Assembly: GCF_001612725.1 (NCBI RefSeq)
Contig: NZ_BDAZ01000026.1
Coordinates: 62,001 to 126,000 of the forward strand
DNA: 64,000 bases
Direction of reading: 5' to 3'
DNA from: Nocardia anaemiae NBRC 100462
GTDB lineage: Bacteria; Actinomycetota; Actinomycetes; Mycobacteriales; Mycobacteriaceae
The position numbers and the translations under genes are program-made. Under the pieces are notes generated by a model, which saw nothing but the letters and a program-made list of their open reading frames with translations, ran no database searches and had not been told where the DNA came from. Positions 24,750-32,704 of this stretch are shown here, in pieces. Position 1 is the stretch's first letter; the number at the start of each line of letters is the position of its first letter.

Positions 24750-24840
24750 TCACCGCGAGCTGAGTCGGCCCACCGGGTATTCCTCGTCGGCTTTGCGCTG
24801 GTATTTCTCATAGCGGGGCTGGGCGGCGGTGATGCGCTGA
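24750..24840 (-). pseudogene. Possible C-terminal remnant of a Ddn-like nitroreductase
   Basis: The last 30 codons (ITAAQPRYEKYQRKADEEYP, then VGRLSS and stop) resemble the end of F420-dependent nitroreductase-family proteins, which typically finish PxYxxYQRxTDRxIPV. An in-frame stop lies a short distance upstream and no start exists. The match is short, so this stays tentative. Confidence 0.3.
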
Positions 24841-25089
24841 AGCCTGTTCGCGGTCGGCGCCGTCGAGCCGATGCGGTGTCACCGGCACGACGTCGCTGCC
24901 GAACCTGCAGCTCGCGACTGTTTTCTGTCGGTAACGCTAGCCCCCGACTCGTGGCCCGGGCTTCTCGATCCCTGATCGGTCCGAGTCACCGAGGGAGGGT
25001 TTCGGACGGCAGCGAAAACGATTGGGCGCGTCGATACCCGGGCTGATAGCGTGCCGGAGACCGTGACATCGTGCGAGGAGGTGAGACCC

Positions 25090-25134
25090 ATGAACGCTGT
25101 ATCCATGTGGGTACTCCCCTCGAATTCACGGTAG
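25090..25134 (+). CDS. Possible 14-residue leader peptide
   Basis: The ORF ATG...TAG encodes MNAVSMWVLPSNSR and is preceded by GAGGAGGTGAGACCC, the strongest ribosome-binding site in this region. It ends 57 bp before the hydrolase at 25192, whose own ribosome site is weak (GAAAGG). A leader peptide coupling translation to the hydrolase is possible; a chance ORF cannot be excluded. Confidence 0.4.
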   Translation: MNAVSMWVLPSNSR

Positions 25135-25191
25135 GGCGATCGGTGTCGCCGGGAGTGCCTCTGCGAAGGCAATCCCGAAAGGCAACAATCC

Positions 25192-25947
25192 ATGCGTTTC
25201 ATCTCGGAAACATCGTCGAACGGTGTCATCGAGCGCGACTTCACTCTGGGTGAGATCCCCGGTGTGCTCTGGTCACCCGAGTCCGGGTCGGATCACGCAC
25301 CGCTGATTTTGATGGCGCACGGCGGCGGCCAGCACAGGCGAGCACCGGGAATCCTCGGCCGCGCCCACCGCTTCGTAACGACCTGTGGCTTCCACGTCGC
25401 CGCCCTCGACGCACCCGGACACGGCGACCGGCCGCGCACAGCGACCGACGAACAGCACGTAGCCGCCCTACGGCAAGCTCAGGCGGCGGGCGAGCCCATC
25501 GGCCCGATCGTGGTGAGGATCCACCTCGATCTGGCGGCGCGTGCCGTACCGGAATGGCGGGCGACCCTCGACGCCCTGCAGAAACTGCCGGAAATCGGCT
25601 CCGAAGCGCCGATCGGCTTCTGGGGCATCATGCAGGGCACCGGGATCGGCGTGCCATTGACCGCGGTCGAGCCCAGGATCACCGCCGCGGTCTTCGGTTG
25701 CCTCGGGCACGAATCCCTGACCGAGGCGGCGGCGCAGATCACCGTGCCGATCGAATTCCTGCTCCAGTGGGACGACGAGCTCGTCGACCGCCGATCCGGG
25801 CTCGCACTGTTCGACGCCTTCGCCTCGAAGGAAAAGACATTGCACGCCAATGCGGGCGGACACGCCTCGGTGCCCAGGTTCGAAGTCGACAGCGCCGCCC
25901 GATTCTTCGCCCGCCACCTCGGCTCGAACGGCACATCACCGGCCTGA
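25192..25947 (+). CDS. Alpha/beta hydrolase-fold protein lacking the nucleophile serine
   Basis: A 251-residue alpha/beta hydrolase-fold protein. Landmarks are LILMAHGGGQHRRAPGI (oxyanion region), HVAALDAPGHGDRP, the acid-position segment QWDDELVDRRSG and a late HANAGGHASVP with the histidine. At the nucleophile elbow the sequence is GFWGIMQGTGIG, where relatives have G-x-S-x-G (WGLSMGT). The serine position (about residue 147) is Met, encoded by ATG. The protein is therefore probably not a classical hydrolase; it may bind ligand or be decaying. No stop or frameshift disrupts it. Confidence 0.75.
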   Translation: MRFISETSSNGVIERDFTLGEIPGVLWSPESGSDHAPLILMAHGGGQHRRAPGILGRAHRFVTTCGFHVAALDAPGHGDRPRTATDEQHVAALRQAQAAGEPIGPIVVRIHLDLAARAVPEWRATLDALQKLPEIGSEAPIGFWGIMQGTGIGVPLTAVEPRITAAVFGCLGHESLTEAAAQITVPIEFLLQWDDELVDRRSGLALFDAFASKEKTLHANAGGHASVPRFEVDSAARFFARHLGSNGTSPA

Positions 25948-26039
25948 CGGATGGGGGTCTCGGCGACCGGTTTCGAGCCGTTCGCCGATACCCGGATTTC
26001 GTCGGCCCGAATCTCGGCAGGTCCTAATCCGATTGCGGC

Positions 26040-26999
26040 CTAACCAGGTCGGTCGACAGCAACGACGTTGTAAGGCGTGGTCGGTGACTGCGGTGCGGTC
26101 AAGCGAGCGTTCGGCAGATAGACGTGATCACCGAACGCAGCGATGGTTGTCGGTGTGTCGAAGCGACGATCGGTCACGCGGCGCTCGACAGTGCCGATCG
26201 TGCCCGTAGCGTCGAGCGCGATCACGGCGATCGCGTTGCGCCGATTCTGGACGACGAACAGCGTGCTGCCGTGCAAGAGCAATCCGTCACCGTCGGGCAC
26301 GGTCTCGGCACCGAGGTCGATCCGGCGCGTCGTGCCCGTCGCCGGGTCGACGCGGAACAGGTGGCCGGTCACCGACTGAACGATGATCAGACCCGCACCG
26401 TCGGGAGTGCTTACGATTCCGTTGGCGTTGAAAGCTCCTGGCACATAAGCGATATCGCCGATCAGTGGCAGACGTACCACTGCCTCGGGCGGTGGAAGCG
26501 CACCGTCGCGGCCGACCGGTAGGTGGTACAGCACGGGAATGCGGGAGTCGGTGAACCACGCGCCCGAGCGGGTGAGCACCATATCGTTGACGAATGTGTC
26601 CGGCGGCGTGCCGAGTCGGTAGCTCGCCGACACCGTGCCCGTCCGGATGTCCACGACACGCGCATCGCCAGCAGTGCCCCCGGCGACGAACAGCCGACCG
26701 CGATGGTCGAGTCGCAGCCCGAGCGACGGTGTACCCGGTCCGGGAGCCAGGAGGACGCCCTGCCCGGTCATCAGGCTGACGCGGTAGATCGAGCCGTCCG
26801 ACTGCGAGCCGAGGTAGGCCACCGGCAGCGCCCCGATCGCAATACCCTCCGGCCGGAATCCGGCGGGCAGGTCGATCGTGGTGGAGAACGCACCATCCGC
26901 CGCCGCCCGGCCCACGGGTAGCAGCAGTACGACGACGAGCGTGGCCAAGACACCTCGGAGGGGCCTCAGTACCCGACGGTGAAATGTTGTGTATCGCAT
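26040..26999 (-). CDS. Secreted beta-propeller protein (SMP-30/NHL-like)
   Basis: A 319-residue exported protein with a signal peptide (RGVLATLVVVLLLPVGRAAA, cut near residue 35). The rest forms repeated four-strand blades: PEGIAIGALPVAYLGSQSDG, SLGLRLDHRGRLFVAGG, VNDMVLTRSGAWFTDS, NGIVSTPDGAGLIIVQS, DGLLLHGSTLFVVQNR. The DG.L and GI.P patterns fit an SMP-30/gluconolactonase or NHL-type propeller. It may be a lactonase or a binding protein. The start overlaps the preceding NAD(P)-binding gene by 34 bp, so it is the third gene of the EamA operon. Confidence 0.75.
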   Translation of the reverse strand: MRYTTFHRRVLRPLRGVLATLVVVLLLPVGRAAADGAFSTTIDLPAGFRPEGIAIGALPVAYLGSQSDGSIYRVSLMTGQGVLLAPGPGTPSLGLRLDHRGRLFVAGGTAGDARVVDIRTGTVSASYRLGTPPDTFVNDMVLTRSGAWFTDSRIPVLYHLPVGRDGALPPPEAVVRLPLIGDIAYVPGAFNANGIVSTPDGAGLIIVQSVTGHLFRVDPATGTTRRIDLGAETVPDGDGLLLHGSTLFVVQNRRNAIAVIALDATGTIGTVERRVTDRRFDTPTTIAAFGDHVYLPNARLTAPQSPTTPYNVVAVDRPG

Positions 27000-27589
27000 G
27001 GGGTTTCGAGTTCGTCGAGGATCGCGACAGCGAGGTCTTCGGCCGAGATTCGGGATGCGCCGTCGGCATCGGTCATGAGGGTGGTGGTGCCGCGTCGGTA
27101 TCTTCCGGTGCGAAGTCCGGGTTCGAGCTGGGCAGGCGGGCTGAGATAGATCCAGTTGGCAGGGTGTTTGCGGCAGGCTTCCAATTGCGCGAGGCTGGCG
27201 GCGGCGATGGGGCGGATGGCGGGCGGCACGTACTCCGGACTGTCGATGACGAGCCGATCGGGGCTTCCTGGAATCTGCAGCGGTGCGGCGCCGCCGACAA
27301 CGAGGATGCGCGCATGGACTGCCGCGGCCGCGTCGAGCAACGCCGTCGTGGTCGCGGCGACGGTGTTCTCCTGCCCCGCAGCCGGACGGGTCGCCACCAC
27401 GATCGCGTCGATATCACTGAACAGTCTGCGCATCTGGTCGGCGTCATGCGCGACGGCGGTCACTCCGGCGGGCAGCGTGGTCGGCCGCTCGTTCCGGAAT
27501 ACGGCGAGAAGGTCATGGTCTCGGCTCGCGGCTTCGTTGACGACGCGCGAACCGACCATGCCTGCGGCTCCGACGACGGCGATCTTCAT
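26966..27589 (-). CDS. NAD(P)-binding Rossmann-fold oxidoreductase (NmrA/SDR-like)
   Basis: A 207-residue single-domain Rossmann protein. It opens MKIAVVGAAGMVGSRVVNEA with the atypical-SDR G-x-x-G-x-x-G motif and continues AVAHDADQMRRLFSDIDAIV, RILVVGGAAPLQIPG and WIYLSPPAQLEPG. These are characters of the NAD(P)H-binding (PF13460/NmrA) family, often called epimerase- or anthrone-reductase-like. ATG 27589 overlaps the stop of the EamA gene (ATGA), and the 3' end overlaps the beta-propeller gene by 34 bp, so all three are translationally coupled. Confidence 0.85.
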   Translation of the reverse strand: MKIAVVGAAGMVGSRVVNEAASRDHDLLAVFRNERPTTLPAGVTAVAHDADQMRRLFSDIDAIVVATRPAAGQENTVAATTTALLDAAAAVHARILVVGGAAPLQIPGSPDRLVIDSPEYVPPAIRPIAAASLAQLEACRKHPANWIYLSPPAQLEPGLRTGRYRRGTTTLMTDADGASRISAEDLAVAILDELETPCDTQHFTVGY

Positions 27590-28506
27590 CGGGCTGTCCT
27601 TTCGAGTACGGAACGGGTGGGAACGGGAAGTTGGCCCGCGACGATGGCGGCGAGTGAGAGTCCGAACCCCACGAGCTGGATCGGGCCGAGTGTCTGGCCG
27701 AGTAGGGCGGCGCCGAGCACGGCGGCGACCAGCGGCGAGAGTAGGGACAGAATCGAGACCGAGTTGACGGGCAAGGTGGTGATGCCGCGGAACCACAGGA
27801 CGTAGGCGATCAGGCCGCCGATCAGTCCCAGCCAGAGGTAGCCGAGGACGGCGGGCGCGTCGATCGCGGGAGGTGCGCCTTCGAAGAGGAAGGTGACGGG
27901 CACCAGGAACAGGCCGCCCGCGGTGAGTTGCCAACCGGCGAACGCGGTGGGACTCACTTCGGCGGGGCGTCCCCAGCGTTTAGTGAGCGTCACGCCGAGT
28001 GCCATCGTGGCCGCGCAGGCCAGGCCCGCCACGATCCCGATGACATCGAGGGCCGCATCGGGACCGATCACCACCAGGCCGACGCCGACAACTCCCGTCG
28101 CGCCCCAGCCGATCCGCCAGGCTGACGGGCTCTCGTGCAGAACTGTCACGGCCAGGATCGCCACAAGCAGCGGCTGAGCTGCCGCCAAAGTCGCGGCAAC
28201 GCCACCCGGCAACCGTTCGGCCGCGACGAACAGCAGCGGAAAGAACAGCCCGATATTCAGCACTCCGAGCACCGCGGCCCGCACCAACCACACCCCGCGT
28301 GGCACCGTCCGGGTGATCACCAATGCGATCAGACCGGCGGGCAGCGCGCGCAAGAGTCCCGCGAAGAATGGATGTCCCTGCGGGAGAAGTTCGGTGGTGA
28401 CGACGTAGGTCGTGCCCCACGCCAAAGGCGCGAGCGCCGTCAGGGCGGCGCGTGGCAGATTTCCCTCGGACGCACCGGAAACCCGCTGTGCTACTGAACT
28501 TTTCAC
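27586..28506 (-). CDS. EamA family (DMT superfamily) transporter
   Basis: A 306-residue membrane protein with about ten transmembrane helices in two EamA repeats: ALAPLAWGTTYVVTTELLPQ opens the first and LACAATMALGVTLTKRWGRP the second. EamA/RhaT-type proteins export amino acids, purines or metabolites. GTG 28506 is the first usable start. It leads an operon with the NAD(P)-binding and propeller genes and is divergent from a LysR regulator whose dyad lies in the 79-bp gap; that regulator probably controls the operon. Confidence 0.88.
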   Translation of the reverse strand: MKSSVAQRVSGASEGNLPRAALTALAPLAWGTTYVVTTELLPQGHPFFAGLLRALPAGLIALVITRTVPRGVWLVRAAVLGVLNIGLFFPLLFVAAERLPGGVAATLAAAQPLLVAILAVTVLHESPSAWRIGWGATGVVGVGLVVIGPDAALDVIGIVAGLACAATMALGVTLTKRWGRPAEVSPTAFAGWQLTAGGLFLVPVTFLFEGAPPAIDAPAVLGYLWLGLIGGLIAYVLWFRGITTLPVNSVSILSLLSPLVAAVLGAALLGQTLGPIQLVGFGLSLAAIVAGQLPVPTRSVLERTAR

Positions 28507-28558
28507 CCTCGCAGTCTCACCCGGCGGCGATCAATGAGTCCAACACATGTTTGTCACC

Positions 28559-28585
28559 GGATCAATCTCGATTCACGATTGATCC
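28559..28585. promoter_or_regulatory. LysR-type dyad abutting the LysR start codon
   Basis: GGATCAATC (28559-28567), nine bases, GATTGATCC (28577-28585): perfect 9-bp arms ending one base before the LysR ATG at 28586. It also lies 53 bp upstream of the divergent EamA gene. The T-N11-A type geometry (ATCAAT / ATTGAT) fits a LysR recognition site and autorepression. Confidence 0.65.
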
Positions 28586-29470
28586 ATGGAGCTCCAGCAA
28601 ATGCGCTACGTCGTCGCGGTCGCCGAGACCAACAGTTTCACCAGGGCAGCCGAACGATGCCTGGTCGTGCAGTCCGCCCTCAGCCACCAGATCGCGCGCC
28701 TGGAACGCGAACTCGGCGCACGACTTTTCGAGCGCACCAGCCGCCGAGTGCGGCTGACACCGGCCGGTGCGGCATTCCTGCCCGCCGCCCGTCAATGTCT
28801 GGACGCCGCCGAGCGCGCGGCCGCCGAGGTGGCCGCGGCCGTCGGTGAGATACGCGGGCGGCTCGCCGTCGGCCTGATCCCGACCGTCGCCGCGGTAGAT
28901 ATCCCGGGTGCGCTCCGCGATTTCCGTCGGAAGTATCCCCAGGTGCGCATCGACCTGCGGGTCGGCGCGAGCGACGATCTGATCGAACAGGTCAGGGACG
29001 GCGCCATCGACGTGGCCTTCCTCGGACTGCCGACCACGGCGCGACCCCATGGTGTCGCCGTGCATGAGCTCGCGCGGGATCGACTCGTCGCCGTGCTCGC
29101 GCCGGATCATCCGCTCGCCGACGAACAACTGGTCGACCTTCGCAGACTTTCATCCGAGGTTTTCGTAGACCTCCCGGCCGGGACAGCCGGACGCATCCAA
29201 TCCGACCAGGCCTTCGCCGCCGCCGGTCTCGACCGTGACGTCGCCTTCGAAGTCACCAGCGCGGACTACATCGCCCGACTCGTGGGAGCCGGCCTTGCCG
29301 TGGCCATGCTCCCCGCCGCCTACGCGCCGCAGCTCACCGGCGTTGTCACCATCGAGGTCACCGACGCACCGGCCCGCGTGGAGTACGTCATCTGGAGCCG
29401 CGTCGGCAGCACACCCGCGGCGACAGCCTTCCGCACCGTTCTCGACATCCCGGCACACAACGGCAACTGA
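28586..29470 (+). CDS. LysR family transcriptional regulator
   Basis: A 294-residue LysR regulator. The N-terminal helix-turn-helix is MELQQMRYVVAVAETNSFTR, AAERCLVVQSALSHQIARLE; the effector domain starts near GRLAVGLIPTVAAVDIPGAL. The opening MELQQMRYVVAVAE is typical of the CynR/BenM-like branch. ATG 28586 immediately follows an inverted repeat and has no Shine-Dalgarno sequence, so translation may be leaderless. It is divergent from the EamA operon, its likely target. Confidence 0.9.
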   Translation: MELQQMRYVVAVAETNSFTRAAERCLVVQSALSHQIARLERELGARLFERTSRRVRLTPAGAAFLPAARQCLDAAERAAAEVAAAVGEIRGRLAVGLIPTVAAVDIPGALRDFRRKYPQVRIDLRVGASDDLIEQVRDGAIDVAFLGLPTTARPHGVAVHELARDRLVAVLAPDHPLADEQLVDLRRLSSEVFVDLPAGTAGRIQSDQAFAAAGLDRDVAFEVTSADYIARLVGAGLAVAMLPAAYAPQLTGVVTIEVTDAPARVEYVIWSRVGSTPAATAFRTVLDIPAHNGN

Positions 29471-29533
29471 AACTTCAGCGGCCATGGACATGTTTCACGG
29501 CTCACATTCTGGGATGCGCCTTGCATTCGGAAC

Positions 29534-29568
29534 AGTTGTGATTACACAATTGTTGTGTGAATACAACT
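29534..29568. promoter_or_regulatory. Nested dyad upstream of the MFS-MarR operon
   Basis: AGTTGT-N5-CACAA-TTG-TTGTG-N5-ACAACT: two pairs of perfect arms around one centre (29551). It overlaps the possible GTG start (29557) of the MFS gene. MarR repressors bind such symmetric sites of about 20-35 bp, and the operon's second gene is a MarR regulator, so autoregulation is likely. Confidence 0.6.
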
Positions 29569-30933
29569 ATTGGAGGGTTGACGCCGCGGCGGAAGTTGGT
29601 GGTGTTGGCGACGTGTTGCCTGAGTCTGCTGATCGTGTCGATGGATTCGACGATCGTGAATGTCGCGGTGCCCGCGATTCGGGCCGATCTGGATGCGCCG
29701 CTGGCTCGGCTGCAGTGGATCATCGATATCTACACGCTCACGATGGCGAGTCTGCTGATACTCGCGGGCGCGACGGCGGATCGGTTCGGGCGGCGGCGGG
29801 TGTTCCGGATCGGGTTGACGGTGTTCGCCCTCGGCTCCCTGGCGTGCAGTCTCGCGCCGAATATCGAAACCCTCATCGGGGCAAGGTTTTTGCAGGCGAT
29901 CGGTGGCTCGATGCTGAACCCGGTTGCGATGTCGATCATTACGCAGGTTTTCACCGGAAAGGTGGAACGCGCTCGCGCGGTGGGCATTTGGGGTGCGGTG
30001 GTCGGTATCTCGATGGCGCTGGGGCCGATGATCGGCGGCGTGCTGATCGATGCGCTCGGGTGGCAGTCGGTGTTCTGGATCAATCTGCCGATCTGTGTGC
30101 TCGCACTGGTTTTGACGACTCTGTTCGTGCCGGAATCGAAATCGGCCACGGTGCGCGGACTCGATCCGATCGGACAGTTGCTTGCCATCGCATTGCTGTT
30201 CACGGTGGTATTCGGGTTGATCGAGCGGTTGCCCGTGGTGTTCGTGCTATCGGCGGTGGCCCTTGCCGCCTTCCTGTGGCAGGAGTCGCGGCGCTCGGAT
30301 CCGTTCATCGATCTGCGCTTCTTCCGCAGTGTGCCGTTCACGTCGGCGACAGTGACGGCGATCTTCGCGTTCGCGGCGCTCGGCGCTTTCCTGTTCACCT
30401 GCTCGCTGTATCTGCAAGAACTGCGCGGGTATTCGGCGGTGCACACCGGATTGCTGTATCTGGCCATGGCGGTCGCGACGCTCATCTTCTCACCGCTGTC
30501 GGGGCGTCTGGTCGGGCGCCACGGGACCAGGCCGTCACTGCTCGCGGCCGGTATCGCGATGACCATCGCCGCCGTGCTGCTCACTCGACTCGATGCGGCA
30601 ACGCCGATCTGGCAACTGGTCGTCGTCTTCGCGATCTTCGGGATCGGATTCGGCATGGTCAATGCGCCGATCACGACGGCGGCGGTCAGCGGAATGCCGC
30701 TGGATCGCGCGGGCGCCGCGGCGGCGGTGGCCTCGACCAGCAGACAGGTGGGCGTGAGCATGGGTGTCGCACTGTGCGGCGCGCTGGCCGGGGCCGGTCT
30801 GTGGTGGCTGATTGCGGTTTTCACCGCCGGGATCGCCATACTCGGCATAGTCGCGAACACCCGGTGGGCCGCGCGGTCCCGCGATCGCGTCGCCCCGATA
30901 TTGGAAGAGAAGGTCCCCGCACATGCCGGATGA
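29557..30933 (+). CDS. MFS drug-efflux transporter (DHA2-type)
   Basis: A 458-residue permease. The N-terminus has LVVLATCCLSLLIVSMDSTI, VNVAVPAIRADL; motif A is ADRFGRRRVFRIGLTVFALG; about 13-14 membrane segments follow, as in EmrB/QacA proteins. The start is uncertain: GTG 29557 lies inside the operator dyad, while TTG 29578 (M-T-P-R-R-K in relatives) has GGAGGG directly against it. Leaderless translation from GTG 29557 would explain both. The MarR gene begins 11 bp before this gene ends, so they form an operon for a probable drug-inducible pump. Confidence 0.85.
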   Translation: MNTTIGGLTPRRKLVVLATCCLSLLIVSMDSTIVNVAVPAIRADLDAPLARLQWIIDIYTLTMASLLILAGATADRFGRRRVFRIGLTVFALGSLACSLAPNIETLIGARFLQAIGGSMLNPVAMSIITQVFTGKVERARAVGIWGAVVGISMALGPMIGGVLIDALGWQSVFWINLPICVLALVLTTLFVPESKSATVRGLDPIGQLLAIALLFTVVFGLIERLPVVFVLSAVALAAFLWQESRRSDPFIDLRFFRSVPFTSATVTAIFAFAALGAFLFTCSLYLQELRGYSAVHTGLLYLAMAVATLIFSPLSGRLVGRHGTRPSLLAAGIAMTIAAVLLTRLDAATPIWQLVVVFAIFGIGFGMVNAPITTAAVSGMPLDRAGAAAAVASTSRQVGVSMGVALCGALAGAGLWWLIAVFTAGIAILGIVANTRWAARSRDRVAPILEEKVPAHAG

Positions 30934-31342
30934 CGTACCCACCGCCGACGATGTGTGGGCCCAGCTCACTCACCTGGTGATGGATACCCGTGACTCGTGG
31001 AAGCGCGCGGTCACCGAGCGAACCGGCTTGCCGTTCAGCCGGATTCGCATTCTGCGCCGCCTGCGCCCCGGCCCGCTCACGCTCAACCAGATCGCGCAGG
31101 CGACCGGCATGGACGCGCCCGCGACCACGGTCGCGGTCAATAATCTCGACGAACTCGGCCTCGTGGTGCGCGAGATCGACCCGACCAACCGCCGCCGCAA
31201 ACAGGTCTCCATCACCACCGCCGGTCGCGCCGTGTTGGCACAGGCCATGGCCACCCCCGACCCCGCACCGCCCGCCGTCGCCGCCCTCTCCCCCGCCGAC
31301 CTGCACACGCTGCACCAACTCTTGCGCAAGCTCGAGCACTGA
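30923..31342 (+). CDS. MarR family transcriptional regulator
   Basis: A 139-residue MarR regulator. The winged helix reads LPFSRIRILRRLRPGPLTLN, QIAQATGMDAPATTVAVNNL, then the wing LVVREIDPTNRRRKQVSITT. N- and C-terminal helices form the dimer interface. ATG 30923 overlaps the end of the MFS gene by 11 bp. It most likely binds the dyad at 29534-29568 and is released by the pump substrate. The basic wing DPTNRRRKQ is canonical. Confidence 0.9.
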   Translation: MPDDVPTADDVWAQLTHLVMDTRDSWKRAVTERTGLPFSRIRILRRLRPGPLTLNQIAQATGMDAPATTVAVNNLDELGLVVREIDPTNRRRKQVSITTAGRAVLAQAMATPDPAPPAVAALSPADLHTLHQLLRKLEH

Positions 31343-31400
31343 CCGCCGAGGCATGGGCATTTCGCCATTTCGCAGCGACACATTGTGCTTCAATCGGTTG

Positions 31401-31414
31401 TAGAACGTGTTCCA
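31401..31414. promoter_or_regulatory. KstR-type box upstream of cyp125
   Basis: TAGAACGTGTTCCA exactly fits the KstR consensus TNNAACNNGTTNNA. It sits 16 bp before the ATG of the CYP125-type gene. KstR is the TetR repressor of cholesterol-catabolism genes in Mycobacterium and Rhodococcus, and cyp125 belongs to that regulon there. The kstR gene itself is not in the window. Confidence 0.75.
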
Positions 31415-31430
31415 GCTCTGGGAGGTGGCC

Positions 31431-32657
31431 ATGGCCACACCGTCGATTCCCGCCGGATTCGATTTCACCGACCCGGACCTGTGGGCGAAACGCAGACCCA
31501 CCGAGGAATTCGCCGAGCTGCGCCGAACCGCACCGGTCTGGTGGTGCGCCCAGCCCGATCGGTCCAGCGGCTTCGACGACGGCGGCTATTGGGCGGTCAC
31601 GAAACTCGAGGACATCAAGGAGATCTCGAAACATCCGGAGATCTTCTCCTCGACCGCGAACAGTGCGATCATCCGCTATCAGTCCACCATCACCCGCGAG
31701 CAGATCGATATGCAGCGGCTGATTCTGCTCAATATGGACCCGCCGGTGCACACCAAGAATCGGCGCATCGTGTCCAAGGGCTTCACTCCGCGCGCGGTCG
31801 AGGGGCTGCGGGCGGCGCTCACGGAGCGCGCGGCCCGAATTGTGCACGAGGCCAAGAAATCCGGCAGTGGTGACTTCGTGGAGCAGGTCGCCTGCGAATT
31901 GCCGCTACAGGCCATCGCCGAACTGCTCGGGGTGCCGCAGCAGGATCGCAAGAAACTGTTCCACTGGTCCAACCAGATGATCGGCGCCGACGATCCGGAA
32001 TACGCCACCGATGCGCCGACCGCACAGCTGGAATTGACCGGATATGCCTGGACCATGGCCGAGCAGCGGCGCGCCTGCCCGGCCGACGATATCGTGACCC
32101 AACTGGTCAATGCCGATATCGACGGCGAGCATCTGGGATCGGACGAGTTCGCGTTCTTCATGATCCTGCTGTCGGTCGCGGGCAACGAGACCACCCGCAA
32201 CTCGATCACCCACGGCATGAAGGCCTTCGTCGACAACCCGGACCAGTGGAAGCTCTACAAGCAGCAGCGGCCACGCACCGCGCCGGACGAGATCGTGCGC
32301 TGGGCGACCCCCGTCTCGGTATTCCAGCGGACCGCGACGCGCGATGTGGAGCTCGGCGGTCAGTTGATCCGCAAAGGCCAGCGCGTCGGATTGTTCTACA
32401 GCTCGGCCAATTTCGACGAGGACGCCTTCGAGAATCCGTTCACCTTCGATATCCTGCGCGACCCCAATCCACATGTCGGCTTCGGCGGCGCGGGCACGCA
32501 CTACTGCCTCGGCGCGAACCTGGCCCGACTCGAGATCGATCTGATGTTCAATGCCATCGCCGACACCATGCCCGAATTGAGTCAGGTCGCCGAACCCGAG
32601 CATCTGCGCTCCGGCTGGCTCAATGGCATCAAACGGTGGGAAGTGCGTTTCGATTGA
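31431..32657 (+). CDS. cyp125: Cytochrome P450 CYP125-type steroid C26/C27 monooxygenase
   Basis: A 408-residue P450 strongly resembling mycobacterial CYP125A1. Matching stretches include PAGFDFTDPDLWA, MLNMDPPVHTKNRRIVSKGF-type (here LILLNMDPPVHTKNRRIV), SGDFVEQVACELPLQAIAEL, LSVAGNETTRNSITHGMKAF (I-helix with AGNETT) and SGWLNGIKRW. The heme loop is GFGGAGTHYCLGANLAR with the thiolate at Cys359. CYP125 oxidises the side-chain terminal carbon of cholest-4-en-3-one to start side-chain degradation. ATG 31431 has GGGAGG upstream, and a KstR box precedes it. No other cholesterol gene adjoins it here, so it may be a dispersed paralogue. Confidence 0.9.
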   Translation: MATPSIPAGFDFTDPDLWAKRRPTEEFAELRRTAPVWWCAQPDRSSGFDDGGYWAVTKLEDIKEISKHPEIFSSTANSAIIRYQSTITREQIDMQRLILLNMDPPVHTKNRRIVSKGFTPRAVEGLRAALTERAARIVHEAKKSGSGDFVEQVACELPLQAIAELLGVPQQDRKKLFHWSNQMIGADDPEYATDAPTAQLELTGYAWTMAEQRRACPADDIVTQLVNADIDGEHLGSDEFAFFMILLSVAGNETTRNSITHGMKAFVDNPDQWKLYKQQRPRTAPDEIVRWATPVSVFQRTATRDVELGGQLIRKGQRVGLFYSSANFDEDAFENPFTFDILRDPNPHVGFGGAGTHYCLGANLARLEIDLMFNAIADTMPELSQVAEPEHLRSGWLNGIKRWEVRFD

Positions 32658-32704
32658 TGCACGCGACCTCGGCACAAGCCGTTGCGAGCGCGCATCATGT
32701 AACT

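Larger units (their letters stand above)
24741..25191. other. Intergenic stretch with remnant and short leader ORF
   Basis: This 451-bp stretch contains two things. On the minus strand, 24750 to about 24840, codons read LQRITAAQPRYEKYQRKADE, then EYPVGRLSS and stop, resembling the C-terminal end of a deazaflavin-dependent (Ddn-like) nitroreductase whose upstream part is gone. On the plus strand is a 14-codon ORF at 25090-25134 with a strong ribosome site. No full gene is supported. Confidence 0.4.
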
